Shown here one piece after another: positions 1 through 8,704 of a stretch of 64,000 nucleotides of DNA. The position numbers and the translations under genes were made by a program. Positions within the stretch are counted from its first letter, which is position 1, and each line of letters begins with the position of its first letter. Below the pieces are notes generated by a model, which saw only the letters and a list, made by a program, of their open reading frames with translations, was not told the DNA's origin and did not search any database. The DNA comes from JACPTG01 sp964504135 (GTDB lineage Archaea; Nanobdellota; Nanobdellia; Woesearchaeales; UBA10216), in assembly GCA_964504135.1 (NCBI GenBank), contig CAZDCW010000001.1:82830-146829 (forward strand), written 5' to 3'.

Positions 1-50
1 CTGTGGCTGCGAAGTTCCAGAGCAGGCTGTCTGACTTTTGAATTTTGGTT

Positions 51-67
51 GCAGGCTGACTCTTCGT
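51..67 (-). repeat. Copy A of dispersed intergenic repeat
   Basis: The 17-nt core ACGAAGAGTCAGCCTGC is present exactly on the minus strand here, and on the plus strand at 23813-23829 and 36966-36982. A partial second copy of its end (GCAGGCTG) lies at 22-29. The element is intergenic in all places. Function unknown. Confidence 0.6.
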
Positions 68-99
68 TCAAAGGTATCATAAATTGCGGTAATTAGTGC

Positions 100-290
100 A
101 AAATTCGCATGCAATTCCCAAATTAATCATTGCTTAATTGGGCCCAATCACCGCAGTGATTTGGGTACGAGATTAGAATTGCGCATACCCATCAACTAAT
201 CAGCGCAATTCTCTATAGCTGTACATTGGGCAAGGCGTGCATGAGGCAATACCGTACACGTTACCAATGCCCGAAAGGGGCACCTCGGTT
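100..290. other. Gene-free 5' region with consecutive inverted repeats
   Basis: No coding region is supported in positions 1-357. Three hairpins can be read in a row: CCCAAATTAA (117-126) with TTAATTGGG (134-142); CCCAATCAC (143-151) with GTGATTTGGG (156-165); and a perfect 9-bp stem GAATTGCGC (176-184) with GCGCAATTC (203-211). A fourth possible stem is TGCCC/GGGCA around 266-280. The array could be a structured RNA or a set of protein-binding palindromes; it matches no RNA family that I recognise (not tRNA, 5S, SRP or RNase P). Confidence 0.35.
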
Positions 291-312
291 TTCTAGTTAT
301 CAAAACGAAACA

Positions 313-323
313 TTTATATATTA
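313..323 (+). promoter_or_regulatory. Archaeal TATA box of the first toxin-antitoxin pair
   Basis: TTTATATATTA lies about 40 nt upstream of the ATG at 358, so transcription should begin near 340-345 and leave a leader of about 15 nt. Inferred from spacing. Confidence 0.6.
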
Positions 324-325
324 GA

Positions 326-346
326 TAGTTACCTTTTAGGTAACTA
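326..346. promoter_or_regulatory. Perfect palindrome at predicted transcription start (operator candidate)
   Basis: TAGTTACCT, a 3-nt spacer (TTT), then AGGTAACTA: 9-bp arms without mismatch. It covers the start site predicted from the TATA box at 313-323, where a bound protein would block initiation. AbiEi-type antitoxins are known to autorepress through inverted repeats, so this is a likely operator of the pair that follows. The second AbiE-like module has a palindrome in the same position. Confidence 0.55.
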
Positions 347-357
347 GAGTTTTTATC

Positions 358-960
358 ATGATGAGCGAAATTCCCCCATATTGCTTGAGAGCCTATGCTT
401 TGTTCTATTCAAAGCACGGCTCAAGAGAACCTTTCAGGCAATCTGAATTAGACTGGATAGTGGGCCAGTCCATGAAAAAGAAGATTTTTGCCTTGTTGTT
501 AAGGTCCGGATGGATTGTGAAGGAAAGTAGGAATAGCTATAAGTGCGTGGAGCCTCATAAGGTTATGAAAGGCTTATTGGAGTTTAAGGTGCCCGGGATA
601 ATGAAAGAAGCGTCCAGGCCTTATGCATTCACTAATTTGTCGGCCGTTGAAATCTGGTCAGATTATTCGTATGTCCAGAGGGGAAACGAGAGGTCTCCCT
701 ACTTTATCAAGATCTTAAAGGAGGATGTAAGGTATTGGAAGGAATTCTTTAATAAGCAGAATATCCCGAATTATATCGGGCACGGTTCAACAGTGGGGGA
801 GTTTGTCATATTGGTTCCTGTAAACAACTTTCATTCTGAAAAAAAGGGGCCATTAATGGTTGAACCATTGAGTGAAACAATAAAAACCGCCAGGGAGAAT
901 GAGATGCACTCATATGCTTATAACTATATGAAGGATAAGTATGGGCCTGCTGCAGCTTAG
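358..960 (+). CDS. Putative antitoxin/regulator partner of nucleotidyltransferase toxin
   Basis: 200 residues; I do not recognise a named family from sequence alone. The first 70 residues look like a small helical, possibly winged-helix region, and the rest is mixed with no membrane segment or signal peptide. It is directly upstream of, and overlaps by 20 nt, a nucleotidyltransferase of the AbiEii/MenT-like kind, which is the arrangement of type IV AbiE modules (antitoxin first, toxin second). An operator-like palindrome sits at its promoter. The antitoxin role is therefore inferred from context. Two ATG codons lie in tandem (358 and 361); either may be used. Confidence 0.5.
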   Translation: MMSEIPPYCLRAYALFYSKHGSREPFRQSELDWIVGQSMKKKIFALLLRSGWIVKESRNSYKCVEPHKVMKGLLEFKVPGIMKEASRPYAFTNLSAVEIWSDYSYVQRGNERSPYFIKILKEDVRYWKEFFNKQNIPNYIGHGSTVGEFVILVPVNNFHSEKKGPLMVEPLSETIKTARENEMHSYAYNYMKDKYGPAAA

Positions 961-1630
961 GGAGAAGGAGATATTTGAAGCGCTTAAAAAGATTAAGACC
1001 TGCCAATTTGTAGTGATTGGCGGCTATGCAGTAAATGCTTATGCGCTGCCTCGTTTCTCAGTGGATTGTGATGTTGTTGTGGAGGATGATGCTGCTGCCA
1101 AGGCGATTGGGTCAGAGCTTGGAAAGTCCGGCTATATCGGCGCCAAATCGGATAAAAGGCTTTCCTATGAAGGTAACGAAGGTAAATTTGAGAGGCATGA
1201 AAAGCAGATTGATAAGGATTTTAAGGTAAGCGTGGACATTCTTATTGGAGAAGTGTTTGACAGGCAGACAGGCTGCAGCTTTAGCGCCAAATGGGTATTT
1301 GATAATTCAGCTATAAGGCGGCTAAGGGGAAAAACAATAACCGAATCCCTGGAATTGCGGATTATTGATATAGATGCGCTTATTGTGATGAAGTTCATAT
1401 GCGCAAGGCTTCCTGACATCAGGGATGTTTTCATGCTGATGCCAAGTGCAAAGGATAAGAGATGGATTAAGGAAGAAATTTCAAAAAGGCTTTATTTTGA
1501 AAAGGCATTTCACAAGATTGAGGCCAAGGTGACTTCCTCCCAATTCAAGAACAATCTTCAAGGCGTATTTGGCTATGTTGACACTAAGGCATTTGAGAAG
1601 AATAAGAAAGCAATTTTGAGCTTGAAGTGA
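941..1630 (+). CDS. AbiEii/MenT-like nucleotidyltransferase (toxin candidate)
   Basis: 229 residues. The N-terminal part carries the minimal nucleotidyltransferase signature: a GG pair (residues 27-28, in VVIGGYAVNAY), then D-x-D (D42 and D44 in RFSVDCDVVVE). Proteins of this fold transfer NMPs to tRNA or protein and act as toxins in AbiE and MenAT modules. The start at 941 lies inside the preceding gene, with AAGGAT a few bases upstream as ribosome-binding site, so the two are translationally coupled. The true substrate cannot be read from the sequence; a housekeeping nucleotidyltransferase is less likely given the paired partner. Confidence 0.65.
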   Translation: MGLLQLREKEIFEALKKIKTCQFVVIGGYAVNAYALPRFSVDCDVVVEDDAAAKAIGSELGKSGYIGAKSDKRLSYEGNEGKFERHEKQIDKDFKVSVDILIGEVFDRQTGCSFSAKWVFDNSAIRRLRGKTITESLELRIIDIDALIVMKFICARLPDIRDVFMLMPSAKDKRWIKEEISKRLYFEKAFHKIEAKVTSSQFKNNLQGVFGYVDTKAFEKNKKAILSLK

Positions 1631-1658
1631 CTGGGGTGTTAAAATCCCGGATGCCCGG

Positions 1659-1693
1659 TGTGGTACTGTTTTCCCACAGCCCGGCGGGGGCAG
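1659..1693 (+). repeat. Copy 1 of a second short repeat with C-rich/G-rich hairpin
   Basis: TGTGGTAC, two bases, TTTTCCCA, followed by a CCCGG..GGGG stretch. The same order recurs at 59181-59211. This copy lies just after the first toxin-antitoxin pair; it may be a transcription end signal or a mobile-element remnant. Confidence 0.4.
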
Positions 1694-1783
1694 CTGAAAC
1701 AAGGCATGAACAGACCACTACTAGTCAAATGTAGGTATGTGTCAAATGCCTGTGCCCTCTGCAAGAAATCCCGATGCCATAAG

Positions 1784-1794
1784 CTTTATATATC
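1784..1794 (+). promoter_or_regulatory. TATA box before the zinc-ribbon gene
   Basis: CTTTATATATC, about 45 nt upstream of the ATG at 1837. Predicted start near 1812 leaves a leader with a GAGGTGG ribosome-binding site (1823-1829). Confidence 0.55.
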
Positions 1795-1836
1795 ATTATT
1801 CCCGCTTGCTTGCATCAATTTTTGAGGTGGGTTTTG

Positions 1837-2115
1837 ATGAAGGCTGATGGCAACGATGAGGAGTTCACTGGGGAGGAGCATGAGGAGGATATTTATGATG
1901 AGGATGCGCGTGAAACCCTTGAAGAGGAGGAGGATGAGATAACTCCTGGCGAGGAGGGCTTCATGAAGGGCTATGAGGAGGGTAGCAAGATGGCCCGCTG
2001 CCCGAAGTGCGGCAAGTCCATCCTGAGGGATTTTGTTGAGAGGGAGTTTGGCGGCGAGGTTTACAGGTTCTGCTCTGAATCGTGCTTAGCGGCTTATAAG
2101 CCAAAGCGGGGATAG
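1837..2115 (+). CDS. Small acidic zinc-ribbon (TRASH/YHS-like) protein
   Basis: 92 residues: an acidic first half with runs of Glu/Asp, then a zinc-binding half with CPKCG and FCSESC, i.e. four cysteines arranged as in small TRASH/YHS-type zinc ribbons. The ATG at 1837 is chosen because GAGGTGG lies 8 nt upstream; a TTG at 1810 would add nine unlikely residues. It stops 8 nt before the Bat-like gene and is probably co-transcribed with it. Metal sensing or a protein-interaction role is possible; nothing in the sequence decides. Confidence 0.6.
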   Translation: MKADGNDEEFTGEEHEEDIYDEDARETLEEEEDEITPGEEGFMKGYEEGSKMARCPKCGKSILRDFVEREFGGEVYRFCSESCLAAYKPKRG

Positions 2116-2123
2116 CCTGGTAT

Positions 2124-3887
2124 ATGGTTGATTTCCAGTTCGGCAACAGCTGGGGCTGGTACGCCTTTTTCAGCCTGCTTGTCCTGGTAATCCTTTATCT
2201 TGTCAGGCCAAAGCCTGTTGAGCGCGACATTCCTTCCCTTATGTTTTTCCTCAGGGACAGGGGGACGAGCAGGAAGTCTTCTTTCTTCAGGCGGCTTTTC
2301 AGCAGCCTGGTTTTTCTCCTTCAGCTTCTCTGCCTTGCGCTTCTTGCCCTGGCGATTACCTCCCCTTTCACGACTTTCTTCGGCACTTCGGCTATAGAAA
2401 GGACAGTCATTGTTCTTGATGGCTCTGCCAGCATGCAGGTGCCAGGCCGCTTTCAGAATGCCCTTAGCGCAGCTCGCCAGGAGCTTAACGGCGAGGTGAG
2501 CGTTGTTGTGGCTCAGAATGTTCCGCTGCTTCTGCTTGAGAACGGCAACAGGGAGCAGGCCTTGAAGGTTCTCTCTTCTGTTGAGCCTAAGGATACTGGC
2601 TCGGATATTGGTGATGCCATGCTGCTTGGCGGCGATGTCATAGGCGAGAGGACTGGGAAGGTTGTTGTCATCAGCGATTTCATCAGCACAGAGGGGCCTG
2701 ACCCTGTTGTGGCCAAGCGCTCCCTGCTGGCCAGGGGCATCAGCGTTTCTTTTAAGGACGTGAAGGAGCCTGCGAAAAACGCTGGCATCGTTGACCTTTA
2801 CCTTGGCAAGTTTACTTCCAGGGCTGTTGTCAGGAATTATGATTCAGTCCCGCGGACAGTCACCTTGAGCGTGGCCGGCGAAAAGGAGGTAAAGAAGATT
2901 CCAAGGAAGGTGCTGGCTGGTTCAGTTGAGGTTTTTGAGTTCTCCACCATTCCTGGCTCGTCAGAGATAAGTATAGATGAAAAGGATGATTTTGAGGCTG
3001 ATAACCATGCTTACATAAGCGCTCCGGGGATAAGGAGGATTAAGGTCTTGCTTGTCACCAATGCAGACAGGAGCTTTCTTAAGACTGCGCTGCAGGCTTC
3101 CAGGGATATTGAGCTTACTGTTGCAGAGCCTCCTGTGATTCCTGACATCAGTCATGATGTGGTAATCCTGCACAGCGTCTCTCCTGATCATATCCTTCCT
3201 GATTTTTACCAGGAGGTGCGGGAGGCGGTCAGCAATGGCTCCTCGCTGGTAATTACCGCGCAGGATAACATGGCCGGTTTTCCGGCTGACCTGCTTCCTG
3301 TTAGCCTGGGCCCTGTCAGGAACAATACCCGCGTTTCCACCGTGATTCTCAACAAGTTCACTTCTGATGTTGACTTCGGCACCGCATTTAAGTTCCATAA
3401 TGCCTCGGCCAGGGCTGATACGGCTGTTATCGCTGATGCTGATGGCTCTGCGATGCTGGTCCTGCAGGATTTTGGCGCAGGCAAGGTCATCTATTACGGC
3501 ATTATTGACGAGTTCAGCGATTTCAAGACAACTGTTTCCTACCCTATCTTCTGGAGCAAGCTTATCAATTTCCTGACTGAGACTGAGGACCTTGCTGACT
3601 ACAATTTCAGGACAGGCAGGGTTTTGGCTGACTCTTCGGGCAAAAAGTACTTGGACAAGGCGGGCTTTTACAATTTTGGCTCTAAGAGGGTGTCTGCCAG
3701 CTTGCTGAACGCCAGAGAGTCCGATGTTTCAGGCGATACTGGCAAGGTGTTGGAGGAGGCGCGGCTTCTGTCCGCGAGGGAGGGTGTTGAGAAGCGTGAT
3801 GTCAGCTTTGAGCGCCTTCTCATCCTTGCTGCTATGCTGGTTTTGTTTCTTGAGCTGCTTTATATCAAGTGGAGGGGTGATTTCTGA
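2124..3887 (+). CDS. BatA-like membrane protein with VWA domain
   Basis: 587 residues. Residues 10-30 form a membrane segment followed by a BatA-type N-terminal region and a second membrane segment (about 60-85). A von Willebrand A domain begins near 95 with the MIDAS motif D99-G-S-A-S. The C-terminus has a last membrane helix (about 565-582) and a short basic tail. In Bat/MoxR systems such proteins are membrane-anchored VWA partners of a MoxR ATPase, thought to act in metal insertion or complex assembly; that role here is by family analogy. The next gene begins at its stop codon. Confidence 0.75.
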   Translation: MVDFQFGNSWGWYAFFSLLVLVILYLVRPKPVERDIPSLMFFLRDRGTSRKSSFFRRLFSSLVFLLQLLCLALLALAITSPFTTFFGTSAIERTVIVLDGSASMQVPGRFQNALSAARQELNGEVSVVVAQNVPLLLLENGNREQALKVLSSVEPKDTGSDIGDAMLLGGDVIGERTGKVVVISDFISTEGPDPVVAKRSLLARGISVSFKDVKEPAKNAGIVDLYLGKFTSRAVVRNYDSVPRTVTLSVAGEKEVKKIPRKVLAGSVEVFEFSTIPGSSEISIDEKDDFEADNHAYISAPGIRRIKVLLVTNADRSFLKTALQASRDIELTVAEPPVIPDISHDVVILHSVSPDHILPDFYQEVREAVSNGSSLVITAQDNMAGFPADLLPVSLGPVRNNTRVSTVILNKFTSDVDFGTAFKFHNASARADTAVIADADGSAMLVLQDFGAGKVIYYGIIDEFSDFKTTVSYPIFWSKLINFLTETEDLADYNFRTGRVLADSSGKKYLDKAGFYNFGSKRVSASLLNARESDVSGDTGKVLEEARLLSAREGVEKRDVSFERLLILAAMLVLFLELLYIKWRGDF

Positions 3888-6276
3888 TTGTAAGCTTTAC
3901 CCATCCTGGACTGCTGTGGCTTATCCTGCCTGCCATTGCAGTGCTGTTCCTTGTAATTACGCATGAGTTTGTCAGGTTTGGCAGCAGGCTTGAGCAGGAG
4001 TCTTTTGTGGCTTCAAGGAGGAGGGGAAGGTTCCTGCTCTTCCTGTCAAGGGTAGCCGTCTTCTCCTTGCTTATCGCTGCCTTGGCAGGCCCGTTTGACC
4101 TGCGCCAGGCTGAGATTCCAGGCAATCCCGAGCTTAACATCTTCGCTGACAGGTCTGTTTCCTTCGGGGTGTTTGACACCTCCACAGCAGACTCCATTGC
4201 TTCTGAAGTTGAGAAGTCCATTCCTGTCAACGTCAGGACGATTGCTGAGGCTAACCGCTCTGCGCTGGGTGATATGATTCTTGCGAATATCCGCGGTGAT
4301 GACAATGTCCTTCTTGTCACTGATGGGAACAACAACTATGGAAGGTCTCTTGGCGACGTTATTTTGTTCGCATCTTCCCTTAACACCACCATAAGCGCGG
4401 TCAGCCTTTCGCCTGTTGAAAAGGACGCTGCTGTCTTCATTGACGGCCCTTCTGAGACGACTGCTGATGCTGATAATGAGTTTGTGGTTTCTGTTGCCTC
4501 AACAGGGGTCATGATACCTTTCATGCTGAGGGTTTTTGTTGATGATGAGCTTGTGCTGGAAAGGGAGGTATCTGAGGCGTCATCATTTGCTTTTACAAGC
4601 AGGCTTAAGGAGGGTTATCACAGGCTCAGGGCTGATATTTCTGCTGATGACAGGTTCAGGCAGAACAACCGCTTCCTGAAGGCTGTGAAGGTCCAGCCCA
4701 AGCCTAAGGTTCTGTTTGTGTCCCAGAAGGTCTCCCCGTCTGCCCCTGTATTCTCCGAGCTTTACGATGTTACTGTTGCCAGTTCAGTCCCCTCTGACAT
4801 TCGCGGCTATGCCGCAGTTATAATAAACGACGTTAAGCTTTCCTCGCTTCCTGTTGACCGCCTTTCGGATTACGTGCTGGATGGCAACGGCCTTTTTGTG
4901 ATTGGCGGAAAGTCATCCTTTGACCGGGATGATTACAGGTCGCTTCAGTACAAGCCTTATGAGGCTCTGCTTCCGGTTGTTGTTGGCACCGGTAAGGATG
5001 AGCCGAAGAAGGATGTTAATGTCATTATCCTTGTTGATGTTTCAGGCAGCACAGGCTCAGTTTTCGGAAAGGCAAGTGGCAGCACTGTTGAGGAGGTGGA
5101 GAAGGCGCTCGCCGTATCTGTCNNNNNNNNNNGCTTAAGCCTTCAGACAGGGTTGGCGTTATCGCATTTGAGTCCATTCCCCATAAGGTATCTGACATTC
5201 AGAAGCTTTCTGACAATCCGGATTTGGAGGACAGGATAGCCCGCATTTCGTATGGAAGGGGCACTGATATCGGAGCAGGGATTTCCGCAGCCATTGAGAT
5301 GCTTGCCCCTGTCCAGGGCAGCAAAAGTATAATTCTGATTTCAGATGGCATCCCAGGCACTCCTGCCCCTGATGATGTGAGGATGGCCTCGTCTGCCTCT
5401 GCCGCTGGCATTCGCATTTATGCTGTTGGCGTTGGTGAGCGCACAAACACAAGGCACATGCAGGATATCGCCGCCGCTGGCAGGGGCGCGTATTTCGAGC
5501 CTAAGGAGACTGAGAAGCTTAAGATAGTCCTTGGCGAGTCTGAGAAGGCCAATGCGTCCTATTCCCTGGACACTGTCAACAACTATCATTTCATCACCAG
5601 GAATTTGAGGCTGAAGGCTTCTGTCAGCGGCCACAATTTTGTGCTTCCAAAGTCGCAGGCGCAATTGCTTGTTGCAACAGCTTCAAGTGAGCCTATCCTC
5701 ACCGTCTGGAGGCTTGGGCTTGGCCGCGTTGCGGTTCTTTCAACCGATGACGGCTCGTCATGGGGCGGCGACATCCTTTCCAGGGATAATTCAAGGCTTC
5801 TTTCAAGGTCTGCGAACTGGGTTATTGGAGACCTGGGCAGGGCAAAGGACTTTGACGTTGACATGGATGACGTTTTCCTGGGCGAGGAGCTGGAGATATT
5901 CGTGAAGAGCCGTCAGGTTCCTGCAGCCCCGAATCTTAACTTTTCAAAGATTGGCGAAAACGTCTACATGGCTTCATACACTCCTAAGGACTCTGGCTTC
6001 TACGAGTTTTTTGATTCTATTGTGGCGGTGAACTATCAGAAGGAGCTCAGGGAGGTGGGCATGAACAGGGCTCTGGCTGAGCTTGTCTCGGTTACTGGAG
6101 GCGTGATGTTTGAGCCTGGGGACGTTCAGGGCATTGTCCAGAAGGTAAGGCAGGATTCCAAGCGCAGCAGGTCAGAGTCTAACAGTTACTCCTGGATTCT
6201 TGCGGCTGCCGCCATTGGCCTCTTCCTTTTGGAGGTGGCTGTCAGGCGTGCAATGGAGATAAGGAGGTCTAAGTAA
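3887..6276 (+). CDS. Second large VWA membrane protein (BatB-like), interrupted by assembly gap
   Basis: One gene broken by ten N (5123-5132). The upstream part is in one frame and the downstream part in another, so the real gap is not ten bases (8, 11 or 14 would fit). It has two N-terminal membrane segments, an extracytoplasmic region, a VWA domain with MIDAS DVSGS (about residue 384) before the gap, TDIGAG and ISDG after it, and a C-terminal membrane helix. Start: the frame is open from an ATT at 3887 that overlaps the previous TGA (TGATT). GGAGGGGTGA lies 6 nt upstream, and the codons after it read IVSFTHPGLLWLILP, a BatA-type beginning. The first ATG/GTG alternative (GTG 3941) would cut into the first membrane helix. 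Confidence 0.75.
5123..5132. other. Assembly gap (10 N) inside the second VWA gene
   Basis: Ten N. The flanking protein (ALAVSV before, LKPSDRVGVIAF after) belongs to one VWA domain, so only a few residues are missing. Confidence 0.95.
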
Positions 6277-6277
6277 A

Positions 6278-6288
6278 CTATTTAAATG
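6278..6288 (+). promoter_or_regulatory. TATA box before coiled-coil membrane gene
   Basis: CTATTTAAATG, 26 nt from its centre to the ATG at 6309: the spacing of a leaderless archaeal transcript. It may be an internal promoter of the operon. Confidence 0.4.
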
Positions 6289-6308
6289 GCGTTGGCAATG
6301 GTGGAGTC

Positions 6309-6803
6309 ATGGGCTACATAAGGAGGAACGTTAACCTGTTCCTGCTGCTGCTTATCATAGTTGCGCTTGGCGTTATGGCAGGGCTCAGTGCCTATTATCA
6401 GGTTACTTACAAGAACCTGTCCGGAAGCTATGATACCAAGCTTCGGGAACTTAACCAATTGAACTATAACCTGTCTGTGCAGCGGGCCCAGCTCAGCCAG
6501 CTTAATGAGGAGCTTCAGGTTAAGGCTGAGGCAAAGGACAGGTTTGACGTGCTGTATACCAACATCAGCGGCTATAACGAGCGGCTCAGCTCGGATTTGT
6601 CCGGAACAAAAGCTGAGCTTATTGACGCCCTTCAGAGGCTCAAGCAGGCCACAGGGGAGCTTGCAACCGCGAAGTCAGAGCTTGACACAACCAAGTCAGC
6701 GCTTACCACGCAGCTGAAGTACACTGCCGAGCTTGAGGCTGATGTTGCCTCTCTTAGGACGCAGAACTGCAACCTGAGGAAGAAGCTTAACGAGACGTGC
6801 TGA
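6309..6803 (+). CDS. Single-pass membrane protein with long coiled coil
   Basis: 164 residues. A membrane helix at about 8-28 (LFLLLLIIVALGVMAGLSAY) follows a short basic N-terminus; the remainder is a continuous heptad-rich coiled coil to about residue 155, ending in CNLRKKLNETC. Two cysteines near the end may crosslink subunits outside the cell. It lies between the VWA genes and a membrane gene of the same operon, so it is probably a structural part of the same complex. No enzymatic motif is seen and I do not recognise the family. Confidence 0.6.
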   Translation: MGYIRRNVNLFLLLLIIVALGVMAGLSAYYQVTYKNLSGSYDTKLRELNQLNYNLSVQRAQLSQLNEELQVKAEAKDRFDVLYTNISGYNERLSSDLSGTKAELIDALQRLKQATGELATAKSELDTTKSALTTQLKYTAELEADVASLRTQNCNLRKKLNETC

Positions 6804-6806
6804 AAA

Positions 6807-7619
6807 ATGAAGCAGCTTGCATTTGCACTGGGCGAGTTGAGGTTTGGCATAGGCAAGGTCATGCTCTTTGAGCTTGCGCTGGACACCCTGATTGTCCTGC
6901 TTTTGTCCTACCTCGCCCTTTCCCTTCTGAATATGCCTCTTGTCTTCGCCGCCTCTGTTACCTTTGCATACTTCATGGCCTTGCTTGGCCGGCAGCTTTC
7001 AGTCAACAGGATTAGGGAGGTCGAGTTGTTCTATCCCAAGCTTAATGAGAAGCTCAGGACAGCTGCCGAGTACATAAGGGTCGACAACCCTGTTGTTAAC
7101 GAGCTGCACAATGAAGTGTTGTCTGACCTTAAGGGCGTTGAGGAGGCTGAGTTTGTTGATGAGCGCGACATCCTTGCAAAGTCAGGCGTTGTGGCAGTTC
7201 TATGTTTCATCCTCATCCTCCTGGCTCCGGTTTCAATAAGTCTTGAGGACTTTACCCCGGTTCTTCCTGCCGGCGCAGGCTCAGAGCTTAACGTCACTTT
7301 CGACCTTGGCGGCGAGCCTGATGACAGTTCTGTTGGGCTGGGAGGCGGAAAGGCTGGCGGCGGCAAGATTGCCTATGCAGAGGACATTTTCGGCGCTCCG
7401 GCCATTGCAAAGCTTGGCGAGGAGGATGTTGAGTTGAGGATCAAGCCGGCCGGTGACTCTATTAACATCCGCGAAGTCAGGGAAGTCGAGGCCAGGGAGT
7501 TCCAGGAAAGCTATCCAAAGGAGGTTTTTGCAGTATCATCAGCGGCCTTTGAGGAGAGGATTCCAAGGGAGCAGCAGGAAGTGGTGAAGAACTACTTTTC
7601 AGCGATTGCTAAAGGGTGA
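6807..7619 (+). CDS. Membrane protein of the MoxR/VWA operon
   Basis: 270 residues with hydrophobic segments at about 20-60 (two helices) and 125-145. A helical region between them (VELFYPKLNEKLRTAAEYIRV) should face the cytoplasm, and a glycine-rich stretch (GLGGGKAGGGK) follows the third segment. It begins 3 nt after the previous stop and ends 13 nt before moxR. Similar unnamed membrane proteins accompany MoxR and VWA genes in other archaea; its own function is unknown. Confidence 0.6.
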   Translation: MKQLAFALGELRFGIGKVMLFELALDTLIVLLLSYLALSLLNMPLVFAASVTFAYFMALLGRQLSVNRIREVELFYPKLNEKLRTAAEYIRVDNPVVNELHNEVLSDLKGVEEAEFVDERDILAKSGVVAVLCFILILLAPVSISLEDFTPVLPAGAGSELNVTFDLGGEPDDSSVGLGGGKAGGGKIAYAEDIFGAPAIAKLGEEDVELRIKPAGDSINIREVREVEAREFQESYPKEVFAVSSAAFEERIPREQQEVVKNYFSAIAKG

Positions 7620-7632
7620 AAAAGGTGATAAA

Positions 7633-8624
7633 ATGCAGGCTTACAAGAAGACGTTTGAGGATTTGAAGTCAGAGATTGGCAAGGTGATTGTCGGCCAGGA
7701 CGAGGTTATTGAGCAGGTTCTCGTCGGACTGCTGACGAACAGCAACGTTCTGATGGAGGGATATCCCGGCCTTGCGAAGACGCTCACTGTCCGCACTATT
7801 GCCCGTTGCCTTGACCTTAANNNNNNNNNNNNNNNNNGACAACCATAGTGCGGACAATTGCAAGGCTGATGGACCTTAAGTTCAGCAGGATTCAGAACAC
7901 CCCTGACCTTATGCCTTCTGACGTGATTGGCACTTACGTTATTGAGGAGAACAATGGCAAGAGGGAGTTCCGCTTCCACCCCGGCCCGATTTTCGCCAAT
8001 GTTGTGCTCGCTGATGAGATTAACAGGGCAACGCCAAAGACCCAGTCAGCGATGCTGGAGGCTATGCAGGAAAAGCAGGTAACTGTTGGAAACTCCACGT
8101 TTAAGCTTGATGAGCCTTTCTTTGTATTGGCCACACAAAACCCAATCGAACAGGAAGGCGTCTACCCTCTTCCAGAAGCCCAGGCGGACAGGTTCCTGTT
8201 GAAAATAAGGGTTTCCTATCCGACTTATCAGGAGGAGATGGAGATAGTTAACAGATACGGCGCTGAGCTTAAGGACCGCCGTGTTAAGGTCGTTCTTGAC
8301 AAGTCCCAGCTTGTAGCCCTTCAGGAGCTGACAAGGCAGGTTCCCATAGCTTCAGATTTGAAGGAGCGTGTTGTCAAGCTCATTTCCAAGACAAGGGGCT
8401 CGGAGCTTCTCGCCTACGGCGCATCCCCCAGAGCTACAATTGGCTTGATTCTGGCCGCTAAGGCCCGCGCACTGATTGACGGCCGCAACCATGTCTCATC
8501 TGAGGATATCCAGAAGATGGCCTTTCCGATTCTCCGCCACAGGATTATCCTCAACTTCGAGGCAGAGCGCAAGGGCATGACAGCTGATGACGCAATCACC
8601 CAACTGCTCGAGAAGGTGAAGTAA
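7633..8624 (+). CDS. MoxR-family AAA+ ATPase, interrupted by assembly gap
   Basis: MoxR ATPase: Walker A region GYPGLAKT, Walker B ADEINRATPKTQSAMLEAM, sensor region FVLATQNPIEQEGVYPLPEAQ and a C-terminal lid. MoxR ATPases work with VWA proteins in maturation of enzymes or membrane complexes. The ATG at 7633 follows GGTGAT. Seventeen N (7821-7837) interrupt it, and the flanks are redundant: LTVRTIARCLDL before the gap and TIVRTIARLMDLKFSRIQ after it align to the same place in the family. The two DNA stretches differ at many synonymous positions, so the halves may come from two related strains or paralogs. Confidence 0.8.
7821..7837. other. Assembly gap (17 N) inside moxR with redundant flanks
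   Basis: Seventeen N. About twelve codons are represented on both sides in different synonymous spelling, so the gap probably joins overlapping contigs that were too divergent to merge. Confidence 0.9.
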
Positions 8625-8626
8625 AA

Positions 8627-8686
8627 GTGAACCTTGGTGAATCCGACAACAAGCCAAAGTCTGGCAAAAAGAAGCTTGATGGGTAA
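8627..8686 (+). pseudogene. 19-codon stub, probable severed 5' end of the DUF58 gene
   Basis: GTG start 3 nt after the moxR stop, with AAGGTGAAG as ribosome-binding site 6-7 nt upstream. It encodes MNLGESDNKPKSGKKKLDG and stops. Codon use and base composition match the GC-richer operon, not the AT-rich island that follows. MoxR genes are normally followed directly by a DUF58 gene, which here lies 13.4 kb away (22037). The stub is therefore read as the original N-terminus of that gene, cut off by the island. Confidence 0.45.
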
Positions 8687-8704
8687 AAAAGAAGGGGTGG
8701 GCGA

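Noticed and set aside
100..290. CRISPR-like array or tRNA in the first 300 bases
   Set aside because: The repeats are inverted pairs of different sequence without regular spacing, and no tRNA T-loop or anticodon arm can be drawn.
1810..1836. TTG start for the zinc-ribbon protein
   Set aside because: It lies before the ribosome-binding site that serves the ATG at 1837.
8627..8686. Calling the 19-codon frame a functional small gene
   Set aside because: It ends where the composition changes and has no hallmark of a small protein; severed gene start is the simpler reading, though a real peptide cannot be excluded.
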